A stretch of DNA of 64,000 nucleotides from contig NZ_JAOSZE010000037.1 of the NCBI RefSeq assembly GCF_025630775.1, positions 1-64,000 of the forward strand, in the 5' to 3' direction. The translations under genes were made by a program, and so were the position numbers. The DNA comes from Actinoplanes sp. KI2. Its GTDB lineage: Bacteria; Actinomycetota; Actinomycetes; Mycobacteriales; Micromonosporaceae. The notes beneath the pieces are model-generated. The model saw only the letters and a list, made by a program, of their open reading frames with translations, ran no database searches and was not told where the DNA came from. The stretch's first letter is position 1; each line of letters begins with the position of its first letter. Shown in pieces: positions 50,438 to 58,952 of the stretch.

Positions 50438-51052
50438 GTGAATCGGGCCCAAGCGCTCCGCGACGCGCGGCTGCTCGGCGCGTCGCTGCTGGCTCGGGTC
50501 GACCCGCCGCTGACCGGCGTGCCGATCCCGTCGCCGAGCCTGCCCTTCTTCGCCCTCCCGGCGGACGAGGCCGGCGAGCGGGTGTGCCAGGCGATGACCC
50601 TGCGGGCACCCGACGGCGTCGACGTTTTCGCCCTGCTCGATGACGACTGGCGGCAGATCGGCGTGCTGCCGCACACCTGGTCGTCGCCGGAGGGTCCGAT
50701 CCTCGTGGGCGTGCATCCGGCGGCGGGCTTCGTGCTGGTGGTGTGCCGGCACGCCGGCGACCACGTGTTGTACGTCGTCTCGCCGATTCTCTCGGCGTCC
50801 CGCGCGGGCCTGTACGGCGGCATCGCGGTCGGCGCCGCGATCGGCCTGGTGGGCCCGTGCTTCGCGGTGCTGGCGTTCCGGGCGTTGAACGACCCCGACA
50901 GAACGTTGCTGGGTTTTGTCGCGGCGGTCCTGCTGCTGGGCGGCGCCCTGCTGATCTCGCGGGACACCCGGCAGTTCGGCGTGGGCCTGCTGATCGGCGG
51001 CGCGATCACCGGCATCGCCACGGCCGGCATGTGCTCGTCGATGCTTTCCTAG
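50438..51052 (+). CDS. Unknown protein with C-terminal membrane segments
   Basis: 204 residues. The first 125 form a soluble domain, with segments near 66-80 (DDDWRQIGVLPHTW) and 85-105. Three or four hydrophobic segments follow between about 118 and 200. No family was recognised. It diverges from the Lgt-like gene with overlapping promoters, and its stop overlaps that of the SGNH hydrolase gene by four bases. Confidence 0.65.
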   Translation: MNRAQALRDARLLGASLLARVDPPLTGVPIPSPSLPFFALPADEAGERVCQAMTLRAPDGVDVFALLDDDWRQIGVLPHTWSSPEGPILVGVHPAAGFVLVVCRHAGDHVLYVVSPILSASRAGLYGGIAVGAAIGLVGPCFAVLAFRALNDPDRTLLGFVAAVLLLGGALLISRDTRQFGVGLLIGGAITGIATAGMCSSMLS

Positions 51053-51978
51053 TCGTCGACCAGCCAGCGGGTGACGGTGCGCACGCGCGTGACGGTCCGG
51101 CCCTTTGCCTTGATCCGGTAGCGCACCTTGGTGGTCACCGGCAGCTGCCACTTGTGGTCGCGCTGGTACCAGACGTGGCAGCCCTCGGCGGCCCGCCCCT
51201 GCCAGGACCGCTGCACGCAGTGGTTGCCGGCGGCGGCCCGGTACGGGTCGCCGGCCGTGGGCCAGGCGGGACCGTCCGGGTTCAGCACCGGCTCCAGGGC
51301 CCGGTACCAGTTCCAGGCAATCTTCCGGTAGCCGTAGTCGTTCGGGTGCTCGCGGTTCCACATGTCGATGCCGTGTACGTCGCTGTCGTCGACCACGTGG
51401 AAGTTCGGTCCCTTCGACGCCACGATCCCGGGGATGGCGTCGTTGAAGAAGTACGTGCGGTAGCCCTGCGCCGCGGTGTCGTCGTAGTCGCCCAGCCCGA
51501 CGATCTTCGCGACGAAGACCTGGGCGTCCGGCCGGTCGACGGCGATCCGGTCGAGCAGCGTGTCCAGGTCGGTGGCCGCGTCCTGGTTGCCGCGCACCAT
51601 GTCGTTGGTGCCGATGTGCAGCAGGATCACGTCCGGCTGGTAGATGGCCAGCCAGTCGTCGACCCGCTCGGTCAGCTGCGCGATCGTCCAGCCCTTGTGG
51701 CCCTCGTTGTCCGGGTCGGCGGAGAATCCCGAGCGCATCGAGCCGACGTAGTCGACGCTGACGCCGGCCTGTGCGAGCCAGCGGGACAGGACGCCGCGGT
51801 ACGAGCCCGTGGTGGGCGAGCCGACGCCGAACGTGATCGAGTCGCCGAGCGGCATGATCCGGATCGGGGCGGCGGCGCCCGCGGCGGCCGTCGCGGCCGT
51901 CGCGGCCGATCCCAGCAGCACGACGGAGGCGGCCGTCGCGACCGCCGCGACGCGCATTCCGAACGAGAAGATCTTCAT
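51049..51978 (-). CDS. Secreted SGNH/GDSL esterase
   Basis: 309 residues. A signal peptide of about 36 residues (ending TAAAGAAA) precedes an SGNH domain with GDSITFG (nucleophile Ser), GTNDM (Asn block) and HPNDYGY (Asp/His region, here HPND). The C-terminal 65 residues hold two Cys and basic beta strands (VRYRIKAKGRTV) that look like a small binding or wall-association domain. It is similar in family to, but distinct from, the SGNH lipoprotein at about 32 kb. The substrate is probably a secreted ester or acylated polysaccharide. Confidence 0.9.
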   Translation of the reverse strand: MKIFSFGMRVAAVATAASVVLLGSAATAATAAAGAAAPIRIMPLGDSITFGVGSPTTGSYRGVLSRWLAQAGVSVDYVGSMRSGFSADPDNEGHKGWTIAQLTERVDDWLAIYQPDVILLHIGTNDMVRGNQDAATDLDTLLDRIAVDRPDAQVFVAKIVGLGDYDDTAAQGYRTYFFNDAIPGIVASKGPNFHVVDDSDVHGIDMWNREHPNDYGYRKIAWNWYRALEPVLNPDGPAWPTAGDPYRAAAGNHCVQRSWQGRAAEGCHVWYQRDHKWQLPVTTKVRYRIKAKGRTVTRVRTVTRWLVDD

Positions 51979-52107
51979 GGACCTCGGCCTGGTGTGGTGT
52001 GCGGGCGTTGGCAGGACAGATCGGTCACGCTGGTGCGATCACTGACGCTTCACCCCGTTTCGCAACCAAAGACGCACCCGTTGTGCGGTCTGGTACCTCT
52101 GGTTGGC

Positions 52108-53046
52108 ATGAACGGCATCGAGATCTCCCGCCGCTACTACCTCGAGTCGGTGGCGCCGGGCCTGGCCGGGGTGCCGCACGCGGCCGCGCTGCTCGGCGCC
52201 GGATCCGAGGTGCTCGGGTACGACGACGACGTCTCGCCGGACCACGACTTCGGCGAGCGGGTGCAGGTCTTCTACCCGGACCGGGAGACGGTGGGCGACT
52301 TCTTCACGGCCGGGCTCGGCGTCGACCCCCTCGCCGGCATGTCGGTCGCCGACTGGCTGCTGACGCCCACCCAGATCCTGGCCGGCCTGACCCGGGGCGC
52401 GGTCTTCCACGACCCCGAGGGCGAGCTGGCCCGCCGGCGTGCGGCGCTGGCCTGGTATCCCGCCGACGTATGGCGGTACGCGCTCGCGGCCGGTTGGCTC
52501 AAGGTCGGCCAGGAGGAGGCGTTCGTGGCCCGGGCCGGCTCGACCGGGGACGACCTGGGCTCCCGGATCCTGGCCGGCCGGCTCGTCCGGGAGCTGATGC
52601 GGATCGCGTTTCTCGTGGAGCGGCGCTGGGCCCCGTACGGGAAATGGTTCGGGAAGGGTTTCGGCGAGCTGAAGCTCGCCGCCGAGCTCGGCCCACCGCT
52701 GCGGGGCGCGCTCGGCGCCGAGACCTGGCGGGAGCGGGAGGACATGATCTGTACGGCCGGGAGCCTGCTCGCCGCCGCCACCAACGAGCTCGGCCTGTGC
52801 CCGGCGGTGGACCCGGCGCCGCGCCGGTTCTACACGCGCGACATCCGGGTGCTCGACGGGCACCGGTTCACGGTCGCAATGATCGCGGAGATCAGCGATC
52901 CGGTGCTGCTCGGGATCGTCGAGCGGGTGGGCCGCCGGAACGGGATTCCCCGGGCCGCCGGGACCATCGATCAGGCGGTGGACTCCACCGACGTCCTCGG
53001 CGACATCCGTCGCTGCCGGGCCGCCGCGCCGATGCTGGGTCTTTAG
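52108..53046 (+). CDS. DUF4037-family protein
   Basis: 312 residues. The start (NGIEISRRYYLESVAP) and GAGSEVLGYDDDVSPDHDFG match the DUF4037 family, whose N-terminal part resembles nucleotidyltransferases; GSEVLGYDD and DHDFG fit the acidic active-site layout. The C-terminal part is helical. ATG 52108 has no good ribosome-binding sequence. It converges on the PlsC gene with a four-base overlap of stops. The function is not known. Confidence 0.82.
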   Translation: MNGIEISRRYYLESVAPGLAGVPHAAALLGAGSEVLGYDDDVSPDHDFGERVQVFYPDRETVGDFFTAGLGVDPLAGMSVADWLLTPTQILAGLTRGAVFHDPEGELARRRAALAWYPADVWRYALAAGWLKVGQEEAFVARAGSTGDDLGSRILAGRLVRELMRIAFLVERRWAPYGKWFGKGFGELKLAAELGPPLRGALGAETWREREDMICTAGSLLAAATNELGLCPAVDPAPRRFYTRDIRVLDGHRFTVAMIAEISDPVLLGIVERVGRRNGIPRAAGTIDQAVDSTDVLGDIRRCRAAAPMLGL

Positions 53047-53717
53047 AGCCCGCCTCCAGCGGACAGCTCGTTGTACTCGGGCGCCACCTCCTGGCCGGAC
53101 AGCTCGGCGATCGCCGCCATGATGCGGTCGGTCGCCGCGCGCCGGGCCGGGCCCAGCCGCCCGTCGGCCGGGCGTGGGAACACCATCGGCTCGCCGAAGC
53201 GCACGACCAGCCTCCCCGGCCTCGGCAGGCGGGCGCCCACCGGCTGAATGCGGTCGGTGCCGAGCAGCGCGACCGGCACCACCGGCGCGCCCGAGGCGAT
53301 CGCCAGCCAGGCCACGCCGGTGCGCCCGCGGTACAGCCGGCCGTCCCGCGATCGGCTGCCCTCCGGGTGGATGCCGAACGCGCCACCGCCGTCGAGCACC
53401 CGCAGCGCCGTCTCGAGCGACTCCTGCGCCGCCCGGTATCCGCCGCGCGGCACCGGGATCGCGTCGGTGCCCTCCATGAACGCCCGGGTGACCCACTGCT
53501 TGGGGTTGCCGGCGCGGAAGTACTCCTCCTTGGCCAGGAACGACACCCGACGGGGTGTCACCAGCGGGATGAGGAAGCTGTCCACGAACGACAGATGGTT
53601 GGCCGCGAGGATGACCGGGCCGATCCGCGGCACGTTCCCGGCGCCGTGCACCTCCGGGCGGAACGCGACCCGCGACATCGGCCGGAGGAGGGGCCGGAGC
53701 ATGGGGGACAGGTGCAT
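53043..53717 (-). CDS. PlsC-type 1-acylglycerol-3-phosphate acyltransferase
   Basis: 224 residues with the acyltransferase motifs NHLSFVDS (NHxxxxD, block I), an FMEG.DAIPV.RGG segment (block II) and HPEGSRS (block III). It makes phosphatidate from lysophosphatidate, or performs a related acyl transfer, at the membrane. The gene starts just after a TetR gene on the same strand; the intervening gap is one base, so they are an operon. Confidence 0.92.
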   Translation of the reverse strand: MHLSPMLRPLLRPMSRVAFRPEVHGAGNVPRIGPVILAANHLSFVDSFLIPLVTPRRVSFLAKEEYFRAGNPKQWVTRAFMEGTDAIPVPRGGYRAAQESLETALRVLDGGGAFGIHPEGSRSRDGRLYRGRTGVAWLAIASGAPVVPVALLGTDRIQPVGARLPRPGRLVVRFGEPMVFPRPADGRLGPARRAATDRIMAAIAELSGQEVAPEYNELSAGGGL

Positions 53718-53718
53718 G

Positions 53719-54261
53719 TCAGCCCTTCAGATGCGCGTCGACGGCGGCGATCAGCAGCGGCTCCGGGGTGTCCACACCGGTCACCAGCTGCATGGTTCCC
53801 CAGGACCAGAGCTGCGCGATCCCGTGCAGGGCCGCCCAGAGTGCCGCGGCCGCGGCGGTGGGTTGCAGCAACCGCTCGAGTACGCCGAACAGCGGCGTGC
53901 TCTCGTCCCGGAGGCCGATGCTGTTCCCGCGGAGCAGGTCGTGCCGGAACATCAGGGCGAACATGCCGGGCTCGGTCCGCGCGAAGTCGACGTAGCGCCG
54001 GCCGAGGGCGAGCAGCGCCTCCCGCCGGTCGGCTTCGCTGTCGCCGATCGTCTCGGCGACCAGGCGGCCGAGCTTGCGGTAGCCCTCCCGGGCGATCGCG
54101 GCGAGCAGGGTCTGATGCGTGGGGAAGTAGCGGCGCGGGGCGCCGTGCGAGACGCCGGCCCGGCGGGCGATCTCCCGCAGCGAGAGGGCGTCGGTGCCCG
54201 CCTCGGCCAGCAGCTCGACGCCGGCGGCGATCAGGCGTGCCTCGGTGTCGCCGGTATGCAT
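53719..54261 (-). CDS. TetR-family transcriptional regulator
   Basis: About 180 residues, helix-turn-helix at about 10-50 (LIAAGVELLAEAG, SLREIARRAGVSHGAPRRYFPTH) and a TetR_C-like domain. ATG 54261 is chosen because two identical-type palindromes lie directly upstream, the first starting at the codon itself. The gene is directly followed by plsC, so it likely controls that acyltransferase as well as itself. Confidence 0.9.
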   Translation of the reverse strand: MHTGDTEARLIAAGVELLAEAGTDALSLREIARRAGVSHGAPRRYFPTHQTLLAAIAREGYRKLGRLVAETIGDSEADRREALLALGRRYVDFARTEPGMFALMFRHDLLRGNSIGLRDESTPLFGVLERLLQPTAAAAALWAALHGIAQLWSWGTMQLVTGVDTPEPLLIAAVDAHLKG

Positions 54262-54297
54262 AGACACTGTCTACCAGGCACGCATAGACATTGTCTA
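54261..54297. promoter_or_regulatory. Pair of TetR operators TAGACA-N-TGTCTA
   Basis: TAGACACTGTCTA (54261-54273) and TAGACATTGTCTA (54285-54297) are 13-bp palindromes with centres 24 bp apart. The first touches the TetR start codon; the second overlaps the stop of the VOC gene. Spacing by about two helix turns suits two dimers. Confidence 0.8.
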
Positions 54298-54693
54298 CTC
54301 GTCCTTGCCGTGACCGACCGGTGGGGCCCAGCCGGGGCGGGGGATCAGGCAGAAGGGGTGGCCGGCCGGGTCGGCGTAGACGTGGTCGCCGCCGCCGAGC
54401 GGGGTGGCGCCGAGCGCGATGACCTGGTCGTGGGCCGTCGGCAGGTCATCGACCATGACGTCGAAGTGGATCTGCTGGGGGATCGCCGGGTCGGGCCAGG
54501 TGGGCGGGCGATGGCCGGGGGCGAGCTGGAAGGCGATGCCGGACGTGTGGTCGTTGCGGGCGACCACGGCGAAGTCATCGTCGGCGTAGGTGATCGGGTG
54601 GCCCAGCAGGTCGCGGTAGAATGCGGCCAGCGCCAGGGGGTCGGGGCAGTCGAGGATGACGTGGTGGAGACGGCCGATGGGCATGGTCACCAT
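54295..54693 (-). CDS. VOC-family (glyoxalase/bleomycin-resistance fold) protein
   Basis: 132 residues with two beta-alpha-beta-beta-beta modules: LHHVILDCPDPLALAAFYRDLLG and IHFDVMVDD...AHDQVIALGA, ending with DPAGHPFCLI. Metal-ligand positions include His near 10 and 76 and Glu/Asp-type residues. The function could be a small ring-cleaving or resistance enzyme. Its stop overlaps the TetR operators. Confidence 0.88.
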   Translation of the reverse strand: MVTMPIGRLHHVILDCPDPLALAAFYRDLLGHPITYADDDFAVVARNDHTSGIAFQLAPGHRPPTWPDPAIPQQIHFDVMVDDLPTAHDQVIALGATPLGGGDHVYADPAGHPFCLIPRPGWAPPVGHGKDE

Positions 54694-54722
54694 CTTTGTC
54701 CGGGGCCGCTACCTTGGACGAC

Positions 54723-55259
54723 GTGCGAACCGTTGCCGTCACCACGCCCGAAGGCGCCTCGTGGAATGTCCGGGTGGTGTGGGCGCCGCGGTGGCGGGCG
54801 CTCGCGCGCCGGTTCGGCGGGTGGCGGGCCAAGCGTTCCGGCGACGCGGGTGACCTGGCGTCGGACGCCCTGGACCTCGGCGGGAACGTGGCCAACGCCG
54901 GTGGCGGCGGGGGTGGCGGTGGCGACGGCGGGCTGAGCCTCGGGGACGAGATTCTGGCGATCGTCGTCATCTTCTTCGCCCTCGTGCTGGCGGCGGTGCT
55001 GTTCTGGTGGGTGCTGCTGCCGCTTCTGCTGCTCGTGCTCGACGCGGTGATCGTGCTGGTCCTGCTGGCGGTGACGATCATGGCTCGGGTGCTGTTCCGG
55101 CGGCCGTGGACCGTGGAGGCGACCTCGGCCGGTCACGAGCGGGTGGCGTGTCCCGTGGTGGGGTGGCGGGCCGCCCTGCGGCAGCGGGACGAGATGGCGG
55201 ACTCCCTGCGGCGCGGGCTCCGGCCGGAGGGTGCGCCGGCTGTCTCGGCCGGGGGCTGA
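54723..55259 (+). CDS. Membrane protein with Gly-rich linker, unknown function
   Basis: 178 residues. A soluble N-terminus (about 1-50) is followed by a poly-Gly run (about 62-71), two close hydrophobic segments (about 78-130), and a cytoplasmic tail with an RRPWTVEA motif. The GTG at 54723 lies six bases after a TACCTT box, so the transcript may be leaderless; TTG starts further up are possible. No family was recognised. Confidence 0.65.
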   Translation: MRTVAVTTPEGASWNVRVVWAPRWRALARRFGGWRAKRSGDAGDLASDALDLGGNVANAGGGGGGGGDGGLSLGDEILAIVVIFFALVLAAVLFWWVLLPLLLLVLDAVIVLVLLAVTIMARVLFRRPWTVEATSAGHERVACPVVGWRAALRQRDEMADSLRRGLRPEGAPAVSAGG

Positions 55260-55590
55260 CGGGCGCGGCGGTCCAGCGAAGGCCGCGGCCACGCTGGCCT
55301 ATTGAATAGACCTAGCCTCCTAGGATGCCTTACCCGCGGTGACGGTGCCTGACGGGCAGGGCGCCCCTGTCGAAGGAGGCAGGCCCTCGCCGGCTGACGT
55401 CGTACGAAATGCGGGTTTTTGTGGGTGGTGGAACCGCTTCCGGGAGCGGTACCGCCTGAGAGCGCTCTCTTGTTCCGGAACCTTTAATAAAGACTTAAGT
55501 CAATGGATCGTGGCTTGACCGTGTGGTTGCCGAACGGGAACTGTTAAGCCACTTTCCGGTTTCCCCCATCCCCACCCGGGAGACATCCCC
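55260..55590. promoter_or_regulatory. 331-bp leader with palindromes before the alginate-lyase-like gene
   Basis: The region contains CCTAG-CCTC-CTAGG (55311-55324), ACCGCT-N6-AGCGGT near 55433-55450, GAGAGCGCTCTC (55458-55469, perfect palindrome of the LacI/CebR half-site type), and GACTTAAGTC (55492-55501). An AT-richer patch lies at 55480-55505, unusual here. Some hairpin potential exists between 55320 and 55400, but no known riboswitch was recognised. Confidence 0.5.
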
Positions 55591-56766
55591 ATGCGCAGAC
55601 GCGCCCTATTAGCGGCTTTCACGGCCTTGGTCGCGGGGATCGGCGCCTTCGGCGTCCGCCTCGTGACCGCCGATGCCGCACCGATCGCCTTCAACCACCC
55701 CGGCGTGCTCGTCAGCCGAGCCCAGCTCGACTTCGTCAAGGGCAGGGTCGCGGCCGGCGCCCAGCCCTGGCTGGCCGCCTACAACCAGATGATGGCCAGC
55801 TCGTACGCCTCGCTCGCGCGCACCCCCAAGCCGCGGGCGACGGTCGAGTGCGGCTCCTACTCCAACCCGAACTACGGCTGCACCGACGAGCGCGAGGACG
55901 CGATCGCCGCCTACACCGACGCGCTGGCCTGGTACCTCACCGGCAACGCCGCGTACGCCCAGAAGTCGATCGCGCTGATGGACGCGTGGTCGGCGACGAT
56001 CCAGAACCACACCAACAGCAACGCGCCGCTGCAGACCGGCTGGGCCGGATCGGTCTGGCCGCGGGCCGCGGAGATCATCAAGTACACCTACTCGAGTTGG
56101 CCGAACCAGGCCCGGTTCGCCACCATGCTGCGCGCCGTCTACCTGCCGGTGGTGATCGTCGGCAGCTCCAGCAACGGCAACTGGGAGCTGTCGATGATGG
56201 AGGCCGCGGTCGGGATCTCGGTCTTCCTCGACGACAAGGCCGACTACGACCGGGCGATCACCCGGTTCAAGGCGCGGGCGGCCGCCTACATCTACCTCGC
56301 GGCGGACGGCGCCCAGCCGAAGTATCCGCCGGTCGGCAGCGTGGACACGCCGAGCGAGCTGATCAGCTACTGGCAGGGGCAGAGCACGTTCGTCGACGGA
56401 CTGGCGCAGGAGACGTGCCGGGACTTCACGCACACCGGGTACGGGATCTCGGCGATCGGCCACGTCGCGGAGACCACCCGGATCCAGGGCGAGGACCTGT
56501 GGCCGTCGCTGCAGGAGCGGGTGCGGCAGGCGCTCGGCTTCCACACGAAGTTCGAGAACGGGACCGCGGTGCCGTCGAACATCTGCGGCGGCAAGGTCAC
56601 CAAGGGCCTCGGGCCGGTCACCGAGGTGGCGTTCAACGCGCTGCACAACCGGCTCGGGATCGCGATGACCAACACCCAGCAGTACACCGAGTCGCACCGC
56701 CCGCAGGGCACGAACAACCTGTTCGTCGCCTGGGAGACCCTCACCCACGCCGGCAACCCGGCCTGA
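55591..56766 (+). CDS. Secreted alginate-lyase-family protein
   Basis: 391 residues with a signal peptide (about 1-29, ending ADA). The helical fold region has NHPGVLVSRAQLDFVK, AYTDALAWYLTGN, and conserved Trp/His/Tyr positions of the alginate_lyase family (SYWQGQSTFVDG, TGYGISAIGHVAETTRIQGEDLW). It probably cleaves a uronic-acid polymer by beta-elimination. The next gene encodes a lectin/beta-helix protein 14 bases downstream, suggesting co-expression on a shared polysaccharide. Confidence 0.87.
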   Translation: MRRRALLAAFTALVAGIGAFGVRLVTADAAPIAFNHPGVLVSRAQLDFVKGRVAAGAQPWLAAYNQMMASSYASLARTPKPRATVECGSYSNPNYGCTDEREDAIAAYTDALAWYLTGNAAYAQKSIALMDAWSATIQNHTNSNAPLQTGWAGSVWPRAAEIIKYTYSSWPNQARFATMLRAVYLPVVIVGSSSNGNWELSMMEAAVGISVFLDDKADYDRAITRFKARAAAYIYLAADGAQPKYPPVGSVDTPSELISYWQGQSTFVDGLAQETCRDFTHTGYGISAIGHVAETTRIQGEDLWPSLQERVRQALGFHTKFENGTAVPSNICGGKVTKGLGPVTEVAFNALHNRLGIAMTNTQQYTESHRPQGTNNLFVAWETLTHAGNPA

Positions 56767-56780
56767 TTCGGAGTCCTTTC

Positions 56781-58952
56781 ATGAGATCTCGCAAGCTTCT
56801 GGCCGGCGCGGTGATGGCCGTGGTGATGGGCGCGCTCGGCTTCGTCGGCATCACCGACGCCCTCGCGGCCTCCTCCGGCACGCTCGTGTCGTCGCTGAAC
56901 GGCAAGTGCCTGGACGTCACCAACGGATCGACCGCCAACGGCAACCAGCCGCAGATGTGGACGTGTACGTCGGGGAACGCGAACCAGCAGTGGACCCTCG
57001 CCGACAACGGTTCCGTGCAGGGCCGTGGGAAATGTCTGGATATCGCCAACAACTCGACGGCCAACGGCGCCGTCGTGCATTTGTGGGATTGTTACGACAC
57101 GGTGGCCACACAGAAGTGGACCCTGGGTGCAGCCGGCGACCTGGTCAACAACGCCGCCGGGAAATGTCTCGATATAAAGGACAATAACGCGGCTGATGGG
57201 GCGAAGCTCCAGATCTGGGACTGTGCCGGGACGGCCAATCAGAAGTGGACGTTCTCCGGGGGCACGACCACGCCGCCAACTACCGTACCTACGAATCCGA
57301 CAAATCCGGATCTGGGGCCTAACGTTACTGTCTTTGACCCGTCGATGGCGGCGAGCACGATCCAGAGCAAGCTGACCAGCGTCTTCAACGCGCAGGTCAG
57401 CAACCAGTTCGGCAACGCACGGTACGCCCTGCTGTTCAAGCCGGGAACCTACAACGTGGACGCCAACGTCGGCTTCTTCACCCAGGTCGCCGGCCTCGGC
57501 CTCACCCCCGACCAGGTGACCGTCAACGGCCACGTGCACGTCGAGGCCGACTGGTGGCCGGACGGCTCGCAGAACGCCACCCAGAACTTCTGGCGCTCGG
57601 CCGAGGGCCTGTCGGTCACGCCGGGCGACGGGCTCGACCGGTGGGCGGTCTCCCAAGCGGCCCCGTACCGCCGGATGCACCTGCGCGGCAACCTGGCGCT
57701 CTCGGACGGCGGCTGGTCGTCCGGCGGCTTCATCGCCGACTCCAAGGTCGACGGTCAGATCCAGTCCGGCACGCAGCAGCAGTTCCTCACCCGTAACACG
57801 CAGATGGGCAGCTGGAGCGGCTCGAACTGGAACCAGGTCTTCGTCGGCGACCCGGGCGCGCCGGCGCAGAGCTTCCCGTCCCCGCCGTACACCACGGTCG
57901 CCTCGGCCCCGGCCATCGCCGAGAAGCCCTACCTGTACGTCGACAGCACCGGTGCATACCAGGTCTTCGTTCCCGCCCTGCGGTCCAACGCGAGCGGCAC
58001 GACCTGGGCGAGCGGCTCGCCGGCCGGCACTTCGCTGCCGATCGGCACGTTCTACGTGGTGAAGTCCGGCGACACCGCCGCGACGATCAACGCGGCCCTG
58101 GCGGCCGGTAAGAACCTGCTCGTCACGCCCGGCGTCTACCACCTCAACCAGACGCTCAACGTGACCCGGGCGGGCACCGTCGTGCTCGGACTGGGCCTGG
58201 CGACCTTCGTGCCGGACGGCGGGGTCGACGCGATGCACGTCGCCGACGTCGACGGCGTACGGCTGGCCGGGGTGCTCTTCGACGCCGGCACCACCAACTC
58301 GAACATCCTGCTGCAGGTCGGCCCGGCCGGGTCGGGCGCGTCGCACGCGGCCAACCCGACCGTGCTCTCCGACGTCTTCGTCCGGATCGGCGGCGCCATC
58401 GCCGGCAAGGCCACCGAGAGCGTCGAGATCAACAGCAACAACGTGATCGGCGACCACGCCTGGATCTGGCGGGCCGACCACGGCAACAGCGGCACTGTGG
58501 GCTGGACGATCAACACGGCCCGCAACGGCCTGATCGTGAACGGCCAGAACGTGACCTTCTACGGCCTGTTCGTCGAGCACTACCAGCAGTACCAGACGAT
58601 CTGGAACGGCAACGGCGGGCGGACCTACTTCTACCAGAACGAGATGCCGTACGACCCGCCGAACCAGGCCGCCTACATGAACGGGTCGACCCAGGGCTGG
58701 GCGGCGTACAAGGTGGGCGACTCGGTCACCTCGCACGAGGCGTGGGGCCTGGGCAGCTACTGCTACTTCAACGTCAACTCGTCGGTGGTGAACGCCCGCG
58801 CCTTCGAGGTGCCGGTGAACTCCGGGGTCAAGTTCCACGACCTGGTGACGGTCTCGCTCGGCGGCACCGGCACGATCAGCCACGTCATCAACAACACCGG
58901 CGCGGCGGTGAACAGCGGCCACCAGGTGACCAGCATCGTCAGCGGCCCGTAA
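56781..58952 (+). CDS. Secreted ricin-lectin plus right-handed beta-helix protein
   Basis: 723 residues. A signal peptide (ending ALA) is followed by a CBM13/ricin-type trefoil (about 32-165) with three QW-type repeats (NQQWTL, TQKWTL, NQKWTF), a Thr/Pro linker, and a large repetitive beta-helix region (about 180-723) related to proteins annotated as GH55-like or coagulation-factor-type in actinobacteria. Candidate catalytic acids were not assigned. It likely binds and cuts a plant, fungal or algal glucan. The 3' end overlaps the oxidoreductase gene on the other strand by 14 bases. Confidence 0.83.
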   Translation: MRSRKLLAGAVMAVVMGALGFVGITDALAASSGTLVSSLNGKCLDVTNGSTANGNQPQMWTCTSGNANQQWTLADNGSVQGRGKCLDIANNSTANGAVVHLWDCYDTVATQKWTLGAAGDLVNNAAGKCLDIKDNNAADGAKLQIWDCAGTANQKWTFSGGTTTPPTTVPTNPTNPDLGPNVTVFDPSMAASTIQSKLTSVFNAQVSNQFGNARYALLFKPGTYNVDANVGFFTQVAGLGLTPDQVTVNGHVHVEADWWPDGSQNATQNFWRSAEGLSVTPGDGLDRWAVSQAAPYRRMHLRGNLALSDGGWSSGGFIADSKVDGQIQSGTQQQFLTRNTQMGSWSGSNWNQVFVGDPGAPAQSFPSPPYTTVASAPAIAEKPYLYVDSTGAYQVFVPALRSNASGTTWASGSPAGTSLPIGTFYVVKSGDTAATINAALAAGKNLLVTPGVYHLNQTLNVTRAGTVVLGLGLATFVPDGGVDAMHVADVDGVRLAGVLFDAGTTNSNILLQVGPAGSGASHAANPTVLSDVFVRIGGAIAGKATESVEINSNNVIGDHAWIWRADHGNSGTVGWTINTARNGLIVNGQNVTFYGLFVEHYQQYQTIWNGNGGRTYFYQNEMPYDPPNQAAYMNGSTQGWAAYKVGDSVTSHEAWGLGSYCYFNVNSSVVNARAFEVPVNSGVKFHDLVTVSLGGTGTISHVINNTGAAVNSGHQVTSIVSGP

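Noticed and set aside
55320..55400. Possible riboswitch before the alginate-lyase-like gene
   Set aside because: Hairpin potential is present, but no conserved block of a known riboswitch class was recognised.
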